From contig JAACJM010000083.1 of the NCBI GenBank assembly GCA_013368315.1, positions 283,397-347,396 on the forward strand: DNA of 64,000 nucleotides, given 5' to 3'. The position numbers and the translations under genes are program-made. The number at the start of each line of letters is the position of its first letter. Within the stretch, counting starts at the first letter, position 1. The DNA is from Tetrapyrgos nigripes (Eukaryota; Basidiomycota; Agaricomycetes; Agaricales; Campanellaceae). This document shows positions 11,361-23,569 of this stretch, piece after piece. A model generated the notes under the pieces. It saw only the letters and a program-made list of their open reading frames with translations. It searched no databases and was not told where the DNA came from.

Positions 11361-12100
11361 ATCGAGAAGCTAGAACAAAATGTCGAGAAGACAGAGGGAA
11401 GGAAAGTGGGATCAAAGGATATTGTCTAACTGTCAAACTTCACTTATGCATATATATTATAATTACCTTTTGAATCTCACAGATGCGACTGCAACCGCGC
11501 AGCGCCACTACCTAGTACCGGTTTCTTGATAATTGTATGGATCAGATCCTGAACTGCAGTGCAGTGCATGACTCGATGTAGAAAGCGTTGATGATCATGA
11601 TGACCTGGTCAATTGTGTCAAGCTGTTGGTCATGCTTATGATCTCTCTACTAGACTGGTGTCCTGAATTTCACACTCCGAGTCAGGATCAGTTGATGTAA
11701 GTACTCACAGCAATGGCTGCCAGGAACGCCAAGAAGGCCGAAAGTACATGTTTTTAGACGCTACTAGCAGAAATACGGTGTCCATAGAGGCTCAGGTGGG
11801 GTTTTCAGGCATGGGATCAAGCACTAAGTGGTCATTTTAATTCATTTTCCGCTGAATTTCTTGTCGGCGGATGAAGCTAAAGGTCAAGATTCCTGGCAGT
11901 CCTATATATTTCTTCCGAAAACGTGCGCGTATGTCGTCAATTTGACGAGCTTCTGCAATAGCTTTCCGAAGACAATCATCTGAAGACAAGGGAGGTTCCT
12001 GTTGACATCTGTATCGTTTTTATTCGAACTCACCCAGCTTTCAGGCGCTTGTGCAAGCGGCTGCGAGTGCCCGCGAATGATTTGCTGAAAACTTGATGTT
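11361..12100. other. Shared flank then intergenic sequence
   Basis: 11361-11765 is the duplicated upstream flank also found at 6660-7075. From about 11770 to the dispersed repeat I see no supported gene. Confidence 0.5.
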
Positions 12101-12104
12101 GCAG

Positions 12105-13220
12105 GTATGTCTTTGGATGATTTGGGTTTTTTTATACATGGAGAGTGGCAGCGGGTTTGAAGTATGGAGTTACAACTGCAACCTCCTTTATTGCTGGAGG
12201 CTGGAGGAGGTAGACATTGTGGAGGATGGTGAAGATGAGAAAGTGCCAGACTTTTATTCACACCAACAAAATGTCCCCAGAATAAGCTCCTGTATGTAAT
12301 ATCCTGTACTTCGCTGACAATCCCTTTTGCGCTGTCCAGTCCATCATATTGGGGATATAGCGCAAGGTGGCCAATGTATAACCCAAATCTTGCTTGCACT
12401 GCAAGACGACAAGAAATGTGGTTTGATAGTGGAAAATGTAACGCATGATGGCAAATGTATTGAGTGATAAGAATATATTACGCTGATACAACAGGGATAC
12501 AATGCGATGTGGAAAATATATCAGTGGGTATTATGTATGCAGAAATATAACGCGTCTGGGGAATCATATCACATCTTGGATTTTATAACAGTGATATCAT
12601 GCAATAGGGGAATTATATTGACGTTCTATCACATTCATACCTTGCAAAATGCAATGGGAGCAGATGCCATGCATTGAAGGAATTCTGATAAAATATAGAA
12701 AGTATCATGGTGTAAAGAAACCCTGGCTTGTATTGGATTTGGATTTTTGCTGTAGCAAGCTGAATACAGTAGCTACATAGGCTGTATCTTTACTTGTTTG
12801 CCTCTGGTACCAATATGAGGTCAAATGTTCTTTTCCCCCACTTTTTGCACTGCAGCTTATCTCAACAGCTTGCAAAAGATGTGTTATAACAAAGTTCTAA
12901 TGGTTCGGACTGCATGATGGGAAATGAATTGGAGCCTGATGCTCTATATCTCAAAGACATCTGAGCCATATCTGAGTAACAATTTTGGTGACATTTTGCT
13001 GGTGTCAGAATGAGATATAGAAGAGGTGGAGGATATAGATCTGTGGAGAAGGAGAGAGTTGGCTATATTGTTCTGCAAGACAAGGTCTGTTCCATTCAGA
13101 AAAAGTTCATGAGAAAGCTTGGAGAAATAGACTCAGATGATCCCTCAACAAGGTGAAAATGGTGTTCAGAGATGGCCTTCTGTTTAATGTAAGCAGAGAA
13201 ATCCATATGGGGATGGGTCA
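12105..13220. repeat. Dispersed repeat, copy B, with ~750-bp insertion
   Basis: The ends (12105-12258 and about 13010-13220) match copy A at 8495-8880. Between them lies about 750 bp of AT-rich sequence absent from copy A, roughly 12259-13009. I could not define terminal repeats or a target duplication for the extra DNA. It may be an insertion here or a deletion in copy A. Confidence 0.5.
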
Positions 13221-13659
13221 GGAATATGTGTTTAGAAGAGAGAAATAAGGTCTTATGCTTCTGTAAGTTTAACTATGATGCAGTCAAAGGGCAACAGGCG
13301 GGATGGGTTTAACATGGATATTGACCCAAAGCATAGAAGACAGTTAGTGACAACGCGACACGCTGGATGTTGACAGAGAGAATCCATAAGTGGACTGGCA
13401 CTTTGGAGCTAAACCTTTTTTTTCAATTTCGTATTGATTTCGCAGGGACTGGCAGTGTTCAAGAATCTTCATTGCCCAGTCCATGGCCAGCTACAATAGT
13501 CAACAGTGCCTCATACCAATTCACATGATCAAGACAGAAGTTTGTCTTTCGCGAAGAGCCATCAATCTTGCATCAATCCTTTTAAATTGCAAGTCACGTG
13601 TACTTGACTCTTTTACTGCCATTACTTTGTTGTCTGTAATCACATCATTGGCAGTCGCA

Positions 13660-13883
13660 ATGGAGATTAGTAGACTTTTGAATCCAAGTGAACCAGAAGC
13701 TGGGTATGTAAACTTATTGCATTTGCTGAGGGCACTTTATTTATTAGCTTAATATGATTATATATTATAGACCAATGAGCATTAGTAGACTTCTGAATCC
13801 AAGTGAACCAGAAGTTGGGTATGTATTTATTGCATTTCCTGAGGGCATTTTACTTATTTGTTTATTATGATTACATACCACAG
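13660..13883 (+). repeat. Duplicated micro-exon plus intron
   Basis: Exon 1 and exon 2 both encode ISRLLNPSEPE-(A/V)-G. The introns after them are also alike: both start GTATGT, contain TTTATTGCATTT-like and GAGGGCA tracts, and end near ATTATGATTA. The duplication therefore covers exon and intron together and is phase-compatible, so it lengthens the protein without breaking the frame. Confidence 0.75.
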
Positions 13884-16800
13884 ACCACCTGGAGACAAAA
13901 TTCTCCAAGCAGGAAATAGCAACATCAGGTCTGTAAATTGTTTATTATTTTTATTGAAAGAAATGATTCAGAAAATCACCAATTTAAAGCTTGTTCCAAA
14001 ATGCTTCATACAGCAATTTCCAAGGCAATACCATCTATGCTGTAGGTCATGATCAGCACAATCACTATAGGCCACAGATTTTTCAGAATTTCCAGCAAAA
14101 TGCACCAATTTACTGTGGGCATCAGATTGTTCAGAATATCAGCTACAATGATTTCATTTGCAATATGCCAAGAGCCAAAAGTGCCCTCTATGATGCTAAT
14201 GATGGCAAAGGACAAACCAGAAAGGCTTGCACTGAAGGAACCAGAATAGAAATCATCAATGAGATTGTAAACTGGGCAATTGGAAATTCAAGGATTAGAA
14301 CCCTGGGCTATTGGATTTGTGGAATGGCAGGCACAGGCAAAAGCACCATAGCACTGTCTGTCTGTATTGAGCTAGAAGAGCAGAATTTACTTGGGGCCAC
14401 ATTCTTTTGCTCTCGACAAATTCCAGAATGCAGAGATCACAGCCTGATCATTCCCACTATTGCATACCAGCTGGCACATCATTTGCAAGCCTTTGCAGAG
14501 GCAATTGTAGAGATTCTCAGAAAGGAACCAGAGGTGTTTTCCAAGCCACCTTCAACCCAGGTCAACCTTCTTCTCATTAATCCTTGGAACAAAATAGCCA
14601 GAACACATATGCAACCTACAGTTGTTGTGGTTGATGCATTGGATGAATGTGAAGAGATCTCATCAGTCCTCAGTGCTTTGATACCTGCTATTTACAATCA
14701 AATGATGCCTGGATTGAAGTTTCTGTTCACTAGTAGGCCTGAGGGATATATACAAAAGCATTTGAGGATAGATAGACCTCTATCCTATGGCTCTGAAGTT
14801 GATGGAATGTTTCTGCATGATGTGGAGGAAGGATTAGTGAAGGCTGATATTGCAAAATTTATCAAAGAAGAGTTTGAAGAATTGACAATTCCAGAGAAAG
14901 ATATGTACATTAACAAACTTGCAGAAAAATCTGGCAAGTTATTCATTTATGCTGCAACCATGGTCAGGTATATCAAGAACTATCCAGAATATATTGAAGA
15001 TAGGCTGAGTGAAATACTCAAGCCCACCAGTGCACCAGAAGAGAATCAGACTGGGGATCTGGATTACTTGTATAGTACAGTGATTGAAGTAGCAATCCCT
15101 AGAAATCCCAGAGAACTATCCTCAAAGGAGTTTGAAGAGCGTTTAAAGATTCTTCATACTATAATTATGGTAGGCAGGCCTGTGTCATGTTCTGTCATCT
15201 CTGGCCTCCTTGGGCTCAAAATAAAAAATGTGGAAGGGACTGTCACACAGCTTCAATCAGTAGTGTACATTGGTCACACAGATAAACTGATTTATACATT
15301 CCATGCATCATTCATGGACTACATACTTGCACAGAGTCGTGCAGGATCCATTTATGTTTGCATGAAAGCAGATCATCATACCCTGTTAAGCAGGAGGTGC
15401 TTTAATACATTGACCAAGCTCAAATTCAACATCTGTGATCTGCCTTCTTCTTTTTTGGCTGATAAAGATGTTCCTGGAATAGAAAATAAATTAAAGAAGA
15501 TTGATGATACTTTGAGATATGCTTGTAACTACTGGGGATATCATTTAGCTGGATCAAACATGGATGCTGAACTTAATAGCCAAGTGACAACATTTCTTAA
15601 AAAGAGGTTGATGTTTTGGATTGAAGCAATGAACCTGATTGGAGATTTGGAAAATTGTAGTGAGATTATATTGTGTTTGGAAAAGGTATGATAATGTTAA
15701 ATGTTTGCTAGTATTGACTTGTGACACTGATCTCAATTTAACCTCTACCTAGGTTGCAATTGGCTTAGAAAACATCACAAAAGTAATCTGGGACATTCAA
15801 AATTTTCTGACCTATGTTGGAAGTAGCGATGTAAAGGAAATGACTCCACATCTATATCTGACTCTTCTTCCATTCTGGCCATATATGTTCATTGGCAAAC
15901 CAGGATTGAAAAACACAATTAAATTCGAAAAGAGAGTTGAACAACAATCTATTGGATATTGGAAGATGAATTTAAGTATCTGTTGTATAGATTTTTCATC
16001 AGATGGAAAAATGTTAGCTTTAGGGCTGGAAGATGGTATGATAGGCCTAATAAATTTATTAACAGGAAAATATATTCAACAAGTTCAGGGCCATACAGAC
16101 TCAGTTACTTCTGTGGCCTTTTCTCCTGATGGAACCAAGCTGGCTTCAACCTCTTGGGGGGAGAACACTCTCAGGCTCTGGAATGTGGCCACATGCACTC
16201 AGATTACAGAACCATTACAGGGTCATACAGATCTAGTGACCTCAGTGGCCTTTTCTCCTGATGGCACTAAGCTGGCTTCAGGCTCTCATGATAATACTCT
16301 AAGGCTCTGGGATGTGGCCACAGCTACTCAGATTACAGAACCCTTACAGGGCCATACAGACTCAGTGTGGTCAGTAGCCTTTTCTCCTGATGGCACCAAA
16401 CTGGCTTCAGGCTCTGAGGATGTCACTGCAAGGATCTGGGATGTGGCCACAGGCACTCAGATTACAGAACCCTTACAGGGCCATACAAATGATGTGTGGT
16501 CAGTGGCCTTTTCTCCTGATGGAACCAAGCTGGCTTCAGGCTCTGGAGACAACACTCTAAGGCTCTGGGATGTTGCCACAGGCACTCAGATTACAGAACC
16601 CTTACAGGGCCATACAAGCTTTGTGCAATCAGTGGCCTTTTCTCCTGATGGCACCAAGCTGGCTTCAGGCTCTGGAGATAACACTGTAAGGCTCTGGAAT
16701 GTGGCCACAGGCACTCAGATTACAGAACCCTTACAGGGCCATACAAGCTATGTGCAATCAGTGGCCTTTTCTCCTGATGGCACCAAGCTGGCTTCAGGCT

Positions 16801-18113
16801 CTCTTGATAACACTCTAAGGCTCTGGGATGTGGCCACAGCTACTCAGATTACAGAACCCTTACAGGGCCATACAGACTTAGTGGTCTCAGTGGCCATTTC
16901 TCCTGATGGAACCAAGCTAGCTTCAGGCTCTCATGATGGCACTGTAAGGATCTGGGATGTAGCCACAGGCACACAGATTACAGAACCATTACAGGGTCAT
17001 ACAAGCTGGGTGAACTCAGTGGTCTTTTCTCTTGATGGCACCAAGCTGGCTTCAGGCTCTGGAGATAACACTGTAAGGCTCTGGAATGTGGCCACATGCA
17101 CTCAGATTACAGAACCCTTACAGGGCCATACAAATAATGTGCGGTCAGTGGCCTTTTCTCCTGATGGAACCAAGCTGGCTTCAGGCTCTTGGGATGACAC
17201 TCTAAGGCTCTGGGATGTTGCCACAGGCACTCAAATTACAGAACCTTTACAGGGCCATACAAGCTGGGTGAACTCAGTGGTCTTTTCTCCTGATGGCACC
17301 AAGCTGGCTTCAGGCTCTGGAGATAACACTGTAAGGCTCTGGAATGTGGCCACAGGCACTCAGATTACAGAACCCTTACAGGGCCATACAAAGGGCATGT
17401 GGTCAGTGGCCTTTTCTCCTGATGGAACCAAGCTGGCTTCAGGCTCTGGAGACAACACTCTAAGGCTCTGGGATGTTGCCACAGGCACTCAGATTACAGA
17501 ACCCTTACAGGGCCATACAAATGATGTGTGGTCAGTGGCCTTTTCTCCTGATGGCACCAAGCTGGCTTCAGGCTCTGGAGATAACACTGTAAGGCTCTGG
17601 AATGTGGCCACAGGCACTCAGATTACAGAACCTCTACAGGGCCATACAAACTGGGTGGCCTCAGTAGCCTTTTCTCTTGATGGCACCAAGCTTGTCTCTG
17701 CATCTTGGGATAAAACAATCAGGATTTGGAACATAGCTATGTGTCTTCAGAATCTTCACTATTACAGAAATGACAAGGCAAGTTTTTTTCACTTTTGCAG
17801 AGACAGTATACTGATCAATATCACAAAAGCAGCCTTCTGCTAATCCCAGAAATGATATCAGTATGCAATTCATTTCCTCAAATCTTTCTAAAATGTACTA
17901 ATTTCTGTTTCAGATACAAGTTGGACACTAGATGATGAAGGCTGGGTACACTTTCCAGGTCAATCTTCTGGAATCGTTTGGATTCATCCTCAATTCCGTG
18001 AACTTTTATGGAGACCTGAAAACACTTTAATCATTTCTGGGCAAGGCTACAATAAAATTTTATTTGATGAGTGTATGTATGGGGAGAACTGGGCTCAATG
18101 TTATGATGCCTGA
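13660..18113 (+). CDS. NACHT-WD40 NLR/STAND protein (HET-E/HNWD-like)
   Basis: Exons are 13660-13703, 13771-13818, 13884-13928, 13990-15685, 15753-17805 and 17914-18113, giving 1361 residues with the frame closing at every junction. The short N-terminus has two copies of ISRLLNPSEPE. A segment typical of basidiomycete NACHT proteins follows (FQNASYSNF). The NACHT domain has Walker A GMAGTGKST (157-165) and Walker B VVVVDALDEC (257-266). After a helical linker come 14 WD40 blades: one divergent, then 13 nearly identical. The C-terminal exon (SWTLDDEGWV to ENWAQCYDA) matches the usual tail of this family. Homologues such as HET-E control non-self recognition and cell death; that role is inferred. 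Four small 5' introns and the exon-4 acceptor (AAG) are my least certain calls; an in-frame ATG at 13483 is an alternative start. The gene contains about eight CpG in 4.45 kb. Confidence 0.88.
16086..17750 (+). repeat. WD40 repeat array, 13 near-identical units
   Basis: Units of 129 nt (43 codons; the first is 132 nt) begin at the QGHT codons and end at TQITEPL. The core SVAFSPDGTKLASGS is almost invariant. Differences cluster in the two residues after QGHT, the residue before SVAF, the residue after GS, and the DxT positions. These are the surface positions known to vary in HET-E/HNWD proteins. With the divergent blade at about 15976-16085 the total is 14, enough for two seven-bladed propellers. 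Confidence 0.9.
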
Positions 18114-19201
18114 GGACTTTATTCTGAATCAAGCTTTCTGACTCCAAAGAAGTTTAGAAAGCCGCACTTGTACTCTTCTTTTCTGCGATTTCATCCATAA
18201 AACATCTGAAAATATCAAAGCACGAAATCCATAAACATGATCTGACTTGTTCTCTGTAGTATTGATGATACTTTGATCCTTTTGAATAAAACGCAGTTTT
18301 CAAGTTGCATATACAACATGATACCTGAGTAAGACAACAGATTCTTGAAGGTAAGCAATGCCAGCAGACAATTTTACGTCAAAAAGATATCAATGGATGT
18401 CCGGCCAAAGTGAAATCAGTGAGATAACAGACATTGACAGTTATTGAGTAAAGACATGCATGGAGATATAATTTCGACAAAGCATTACCGAACGCCAGAG
18501 TTGACCCCTAAAAACAGACGGCCTGATGTACATACTTGCCGAGTTTCTGAGGCGCAAAAGCGCCGAAACGTACGGATGGGTGAGTTCTTGCATTTCTTGA
18601 GCGAGATCACGAGCGGGTCTGGTCCCCGGATCCTCTCAATTGAAGTAAGAGATATCAAATGGAGAGCGGTACTTGTGCTTAATCTTGTGAAACGCTAGTT
18701 CCCGCATGCTGGCTTCGACGCATAGTAATGCCAGAGGAAACGCGACCGTGCTTGTTCCCGTATGTGGATTCCTCTTGTTTTGAGTATACTGGATTTTTGA
18801 CCTCGTACGAGATCGCGTAATTTGGATGGAAAGCTAGACGCAGAATTGCGGCCATCCCTCTGCTGGATAAATCAGCAACTCACCACCGACAATACTGGTC
18901 CTTGGCATGCGTTTTGACGGGCATATATACTCGCCATCGTTTCCCGAAATAAGAGCTTGCCGGACAAATCTATACTTAGACTCGAAGCAAACAGTCGAAG
19001 TCATTGTTGAAGGAGCGTGAATAGAAGTTGACAAACTGAGAAGAATGGGTAGGAACAGGAGCAACTATAGACCAATAATTCTGAGTTGTGCTATTGGTGA
19101 CTGCAGTCTGCAGTCTCGCCGGCACGCTGGGCCCTGATACGAAAAAGTGATGGCAAATTCCGGCAAAACAGTTTCTTCTCACCTTCCCAACGTCCTCAAC
19201 G
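18114..19201. other. Intergenic, between NLR and Puf6-like gene
   Basis: No supported gene. CpG frequency returns to the window's normal level directly after the NLR stop codon. The right part should hold the promoter of the downstream gene. Confidence 0.5.
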
Positions 19202-22076
19202 ATGCCCTCCCTCGTTTCCACCCAGAAAGGCTCGAAAAAGCGCTCAGCTACAGATGGAGACGGACCGGTCTTGAAAAAGAAGAAATTGGCGACTGAAAAG
19301 ATCAAGACAAAGTCAAAATCCGATTCCAAACTCAAAGCCAAGTCGACGAGTAGTACCACATCGAAGGCCACGACGACCAAGAAAAAGGGAGAGGAAGACA
19401 TAAAGCCAAAACGGAGTAGGCCCATTACTAAGGACGACGAAGACGATGAGGAGCAGGACTCGGACGACGAAGACGAAGACAGAGGAGACGATGAGGATTT
19501 TGCTGTAGATGATGAAGACGAGTATGCTATGAATGTCGACGGTGAAGACGACGAAGGCTTGAAGATTACAAAAGATCCCAATGGTAGTTCATGCAGTTCT
19601 TCGCTTTCTCCAACTAACACCTCCCCAGCCTCCCGCGAAGCCCACCAAAATCAACGCGCCCTAACAGCCCACCGTAAATCTCTTAAACCCCATGCATCCT
19701 TACTCTCACAAGCAAAATCCCACTGGGCACTTGCTCGTGCTCAGTCTATCTCTTCCAGCGAAAGGCAAAAACATATTAAAAATCTCATGGACGTTATCCG
19801 AGGGAATATCAAGGATATCGTGTTTAAACACGATGCGAGTAGGGTTATACAGACGGTGGTGAAGTATGGAGGGAAAGAGGACAGGGAGGAGGTAGCGAGA
19901 GAGCTGGAAGGATGTTGGAAGGATTTGGCTTGTAGTCGGTATTCTAAGGTGGGGTTTCCTTCAGTTCTTCTTCCTTCGAATGCGTTAAGCTGAAGCTGTC
20001 ACTCGTTTAGTTCCTCGTAACGAAACTCCTTCGTCTGCTACCCTCCTCTCCGCTCCGTCACTCTATCTACCTCTCCCTCTCCCAACACGGTGTAATCAAA
20101 CTCCTCCTGCATCGTGAAGCGTCATCCGTATTAGCTGATGCATTCGAGATGTATGCGAATGCGTATGAGAAGGGTATACTTGTGCGGGAGTTTTATGGGA
20201 AGGAAGTCAATCTGTTTGACACGACTTCAAGTGGGTTGAATTCGTTGCTGAAGAGCGGGAAAAGTAGTAAAAAGGGTTCAGCCGAGATGAGTGCAGTCTC
20301 TGAAGAGGAAAGAACCAAGGTGACGAAGGGCTTGGCCGGCATCTTGGAGGGAGCGGATGTCGAGAAGAAAAAGAGGGTGTTGAAAGCGTTAAAGGAGAAT
20401 CTGGAGAATCTGTGAGTTGTAGTCTGGTTTTCCTACTTCTTCCGTTTGGTATCTTTCTGACTATTTACCTCGTAGTTTCAACAACCCTGACAAAGGCGCC
20501 ATCGACCATCTCATAGTCCACCGTGCACTTTGGGAATACCTCGAAGGTGTGAACGCTCTCCTCCCCGATGCGACGCCAGCAGATTCCGCAGAGAAGGAAA
20601 AACTAAGGAGGGAGGTGTTTGAGCTGTAGGTCTATCTTTATATCTCCTTCATTAATTGGTTAGCTAAATCCCATATCAACACTCTCTCCAGCATCCTCCC
20701 ACACCTCCCGTCTCTTGCCCACACACCGTCAGGCTCACGCATCATACGCGAATTTATCGCTCGCGGTTCAGCAAAAGATCGTAAAAACATCATCAAAGCC
20801 ATAAAACCTTACGTGGTCAAAATGGTTGGTGATGAAGAGGCTTGTATGGTCCTCTGGGGTGTATGGGACTGCGTCGAGTGAGTATTCTGCTTTCCCTAAT
20901 ATATGCGTCCGTCATGGCGTAGACTGGAACGCCAAAATGCATATGTACTGATTTTGTTATCTTCCTTGCTTCTTTTACAGCGACACCAAACTCATACAAA
21001 AATCAATCACCACTCCTCTTTTCACACCTGTCGCTCCCGCTATCTCTCTGGGCTCCTCATCATCATCATCTTCAGCATCTCAAATAACGCACATTCACAC
21101 TCTCCTCTCTACCCCTTCGGGTCGTCGTACTGTACTCTACCTCATCGTCCCTCGCGCTTCAAGACACTTTCCTCCTGGAATGGTGAGGAGTCTATTGGAG
21201 GTCGATGAAGTGAGGGATCGTGGATCCGGAGGAGGAGGGACGGAAGGTGGAGGAGGAACGTCTAAGAAAGACCCCTTAGTCAGGCAGAAAGAGGTCAGAG
21301 AAGGAGCGAGTAGAGAGTTGGTTGAGTTTGTTGAGGGGAGTCTGAGGATGTATTTGAATGGCAAGGGTAAAGAGAAGGAGACGGAGAAAGTGCAACCCAA
21401 GACCAAGGAGATGAGCAAGGACGTGACGACTCCGACGAACAAGGGCAAAGAAAAATTAACGGGTCTAGAAATCCTCAGCGACCCTGCAATTTCGTTGGTG
21501 ACATTGGAGATTCTGCTCTATGCTGAGATCTCTTCTGGTGATGACAAAGGAGATGAGACGAAGGAATTGAAAAAGGGAGCAATGAAGGCGTTGTGTGAAG
21601 TGTTACGGACGCCGTACCCCTCTTCTGACTCCGACTCGTCTTCTTCAACTCATCTAATAGACACCCCGCATATATCCCGTCTATACAAAACCCTTCTTCA
21701 AGGCGGTCATTATAACCACCAAACGAAAGCGGTTGAGAAAGTCGATAGAAGGATATGGGATGCAAAGGCGTTTGGGGTTGAGTTTGTTAGGACTGTGGGA
21801 GGTGAGGGTGAGGACGAGGACGAGGACGAGGATGAGGTAGAGAAGGGAAATGTCATAGTGGATATGTGCACGAAAGGAGAAAGAGGCGGAGCGTTTGTTG
21901 TAGCGGAGTTGATTGGGGCGTTGGTTCAAGAGGGTGGTGAGAAAGATGAGGAGACGGAAGCGAAGGAGGCCAGAGAGAAGTTGAAGATGTGGTTTACGAA
22001 AGAGGTTAAGCAGGAGATTGAGAAGGGTGAGGGGAAGGGGAAGAAGGTGCTTTTGGAAAGGTTGGAGATGTTGTAG
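19202..22076 (+). CDS. PUF6: Puf6/PUM3-like pumilio-repeat ribosome biogenesis factor
   Basis: Exons are 19202-19583, 19629-19948, 20011-20411, 20476-20625, 20692-20877 and 20981-22076, giving 844 residues. A basic, Lys-rich nucleolar-type N-terminus and a long Asp/Glu tract precede the pumilio-like part (DIVFKHDASRVIQTVVKYG, then SRYSKFLVTKLL and SLSQHGVIKLLLHR). The second half carries the CPL region (HTPSGSRIIREF; LLSTPSGRRTVLYLIVPR). Yeast Puf6 acts in 60S biogenesis and in ASH1 mRNA control; human PUM3 is the orthologue. The first intron is only 45 nt, in phase and stop-free, but has a good CTAAC branch site and CCCCAG end. A long Asp/Glu stretch near 21810 adds length beyond typical family members. 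Confidence 0.88.
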
Positions 22077-23569
22077 GTTAGTAGGGATTTAGTACGGTAT
22101 TCCCGGGTAAACAGCTACTTAGCTAGATGTGTTGATTAGCATCAAAGTTGCAAGTATATCTGGCTATGTGGCAACTGGTACTGGCCGCAGTGAAAGCGGT
22201 TCAACACGATTCAGTTAGTACACGTGCCGGAAGCTGAGTTTGACTCCCAGCCAGGGAGTCAGGTAGAATATGACGGTGGTTTTGTAGTTCAGACCAAGCG
22301 ATACAGAGGTTAAACGGTGTCTCTAATTTACTCTGTCCTACTGGTATATGTATAGACTGTTCCACCGTGACGTTTCCATTACATAAGGCGCGACGCGTCT
22401 CGCCACACGTCTGTTAGGCTTTTACTCTTCCTTTCGACTACATATTACTATTGATAGCCTTCGGCCCCTCGCACCCTTACCGCCTGGTTAATAATTAGCT
22501 CGCTTTTCTTTCTCAAGTTACTTTTAGGATCATCCTTTTTTCTAAGTAACCACGACTAGTACTAAGTTCAAAACGTGACTGTTAGTAAGGTCTGCTTCAA
22601 CGAATTCTAATACTTTCGCAGATCAATCGCATCGACTCACAACTTTGGAGTTGTAATTGAGTTCAAGTCTGCTGACTCTTGAAGCAATCAAGCCCTCTCC
22701 TGATGATGGGCTCACTGTATGGTGTTGTAGTACTCTGAGTGGCGCCGGACACCTGGCTGACTAGAGCAGCTACTGTATGCATCAACTCCAAAGAAAAATA
22801 TTCTCGAGTGCTTTGAAGTGTGCAGTGATACGCACTCGAGCCCAAGTCGGACGAACCAGAGTGAAGAAGCCCCTGTTCGGAATGGATCCGGAATCGAGAT
22901 TGGCTTGTGGCGTCAAGTCTTGGTCAAGTCCGCAGCCAGACGCGTCGAAGCGACGAAGAGGCTTCTAATTTCGGCTAGGCCGGCATACGACTTGTCTCGT
23001 GGTAACAGTGCACACGAACATGTATGAGGCAAGTCGATGTCGCAAACTGCTAAATATACACATCAATGATGAACATGCACGTACACCGTGTTCTAAATAT
23101 TACTTCAAGGCTCTCTTGGCTGTGGCTTGGTATCGGTGGCAAGAATCGATGAAACCGCTGTAGGTCTACTACGGAGGCCGAACGTTTCGTGTGCGACTCG
23201 TTCACATGCCTTGTGGACGCATAAAAAGAGGACCGGTTAGTCGAGACCGTGGCGGAAGATAAAAATACTCGCTGAAATTTTATCTGGACATTTTTAGATC
23301 TCGAACGACTTTCCAGTCCTTTGTCTGCAAGAATTAGGGCTAGCAAACCGTACAGTGTAGAGTAGTTACAACGGAAGTCTCATGAAGAGTGTAACGTTGG
23401 TGGAAAGACCAAGAAAAACTTGGCCGAAACGGCAACGGTGACCGGGGTCCGTAAACAAGGGCAGAAGGCTAAATTAATAACTTTCATCATCGTCTCCAAA
23501 CTCTTTCCTCTCATTTTGTCCTCCACCATCACCTTCCATACCAATACCCTTTCTTTACGACTCTTGACG
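22077..23569. other. Intergenic, ~1.5 kb
   Basis: No frame with recognisable protein similarity. The last 200 bp has pyrimidine-rich runs (CTTTCCTCTC, CTCCACCATCACC) typical of fungal promoters and leads directly into the oxidase start codon. Confidence 0.5.

Noticed and set aside
11902..12399. 165-codon minus-strand frame with HHPPQCLPPPASSNKGG
   Set aside because: A similar minus frame occurs in repeat copy A, but the plus frame of the same repeat is equally readable and neither has a recognised domain. Treated as part of the dispersed repeat.
17782..17803. A 22-nt GC-AG intron (GCAAGT...TTGCAG) near the NLR 3' end
   Set aside because: Too short to splice. The 108-nt intron 17806-17913 gives the conserved family C-terminus in frame.
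17661..17873. Short minus-strand frame at the end of the NLR
   Set aside because: It overlaps the last WD unit and an intron on the opposite strand; no independent support.
18976..19620. 214-codon minus-strand Ser-rich frame
   Set aside because: It is the antisense shadow of the acidic and basic codon-repetitive first exon of the Puf6-like gene.
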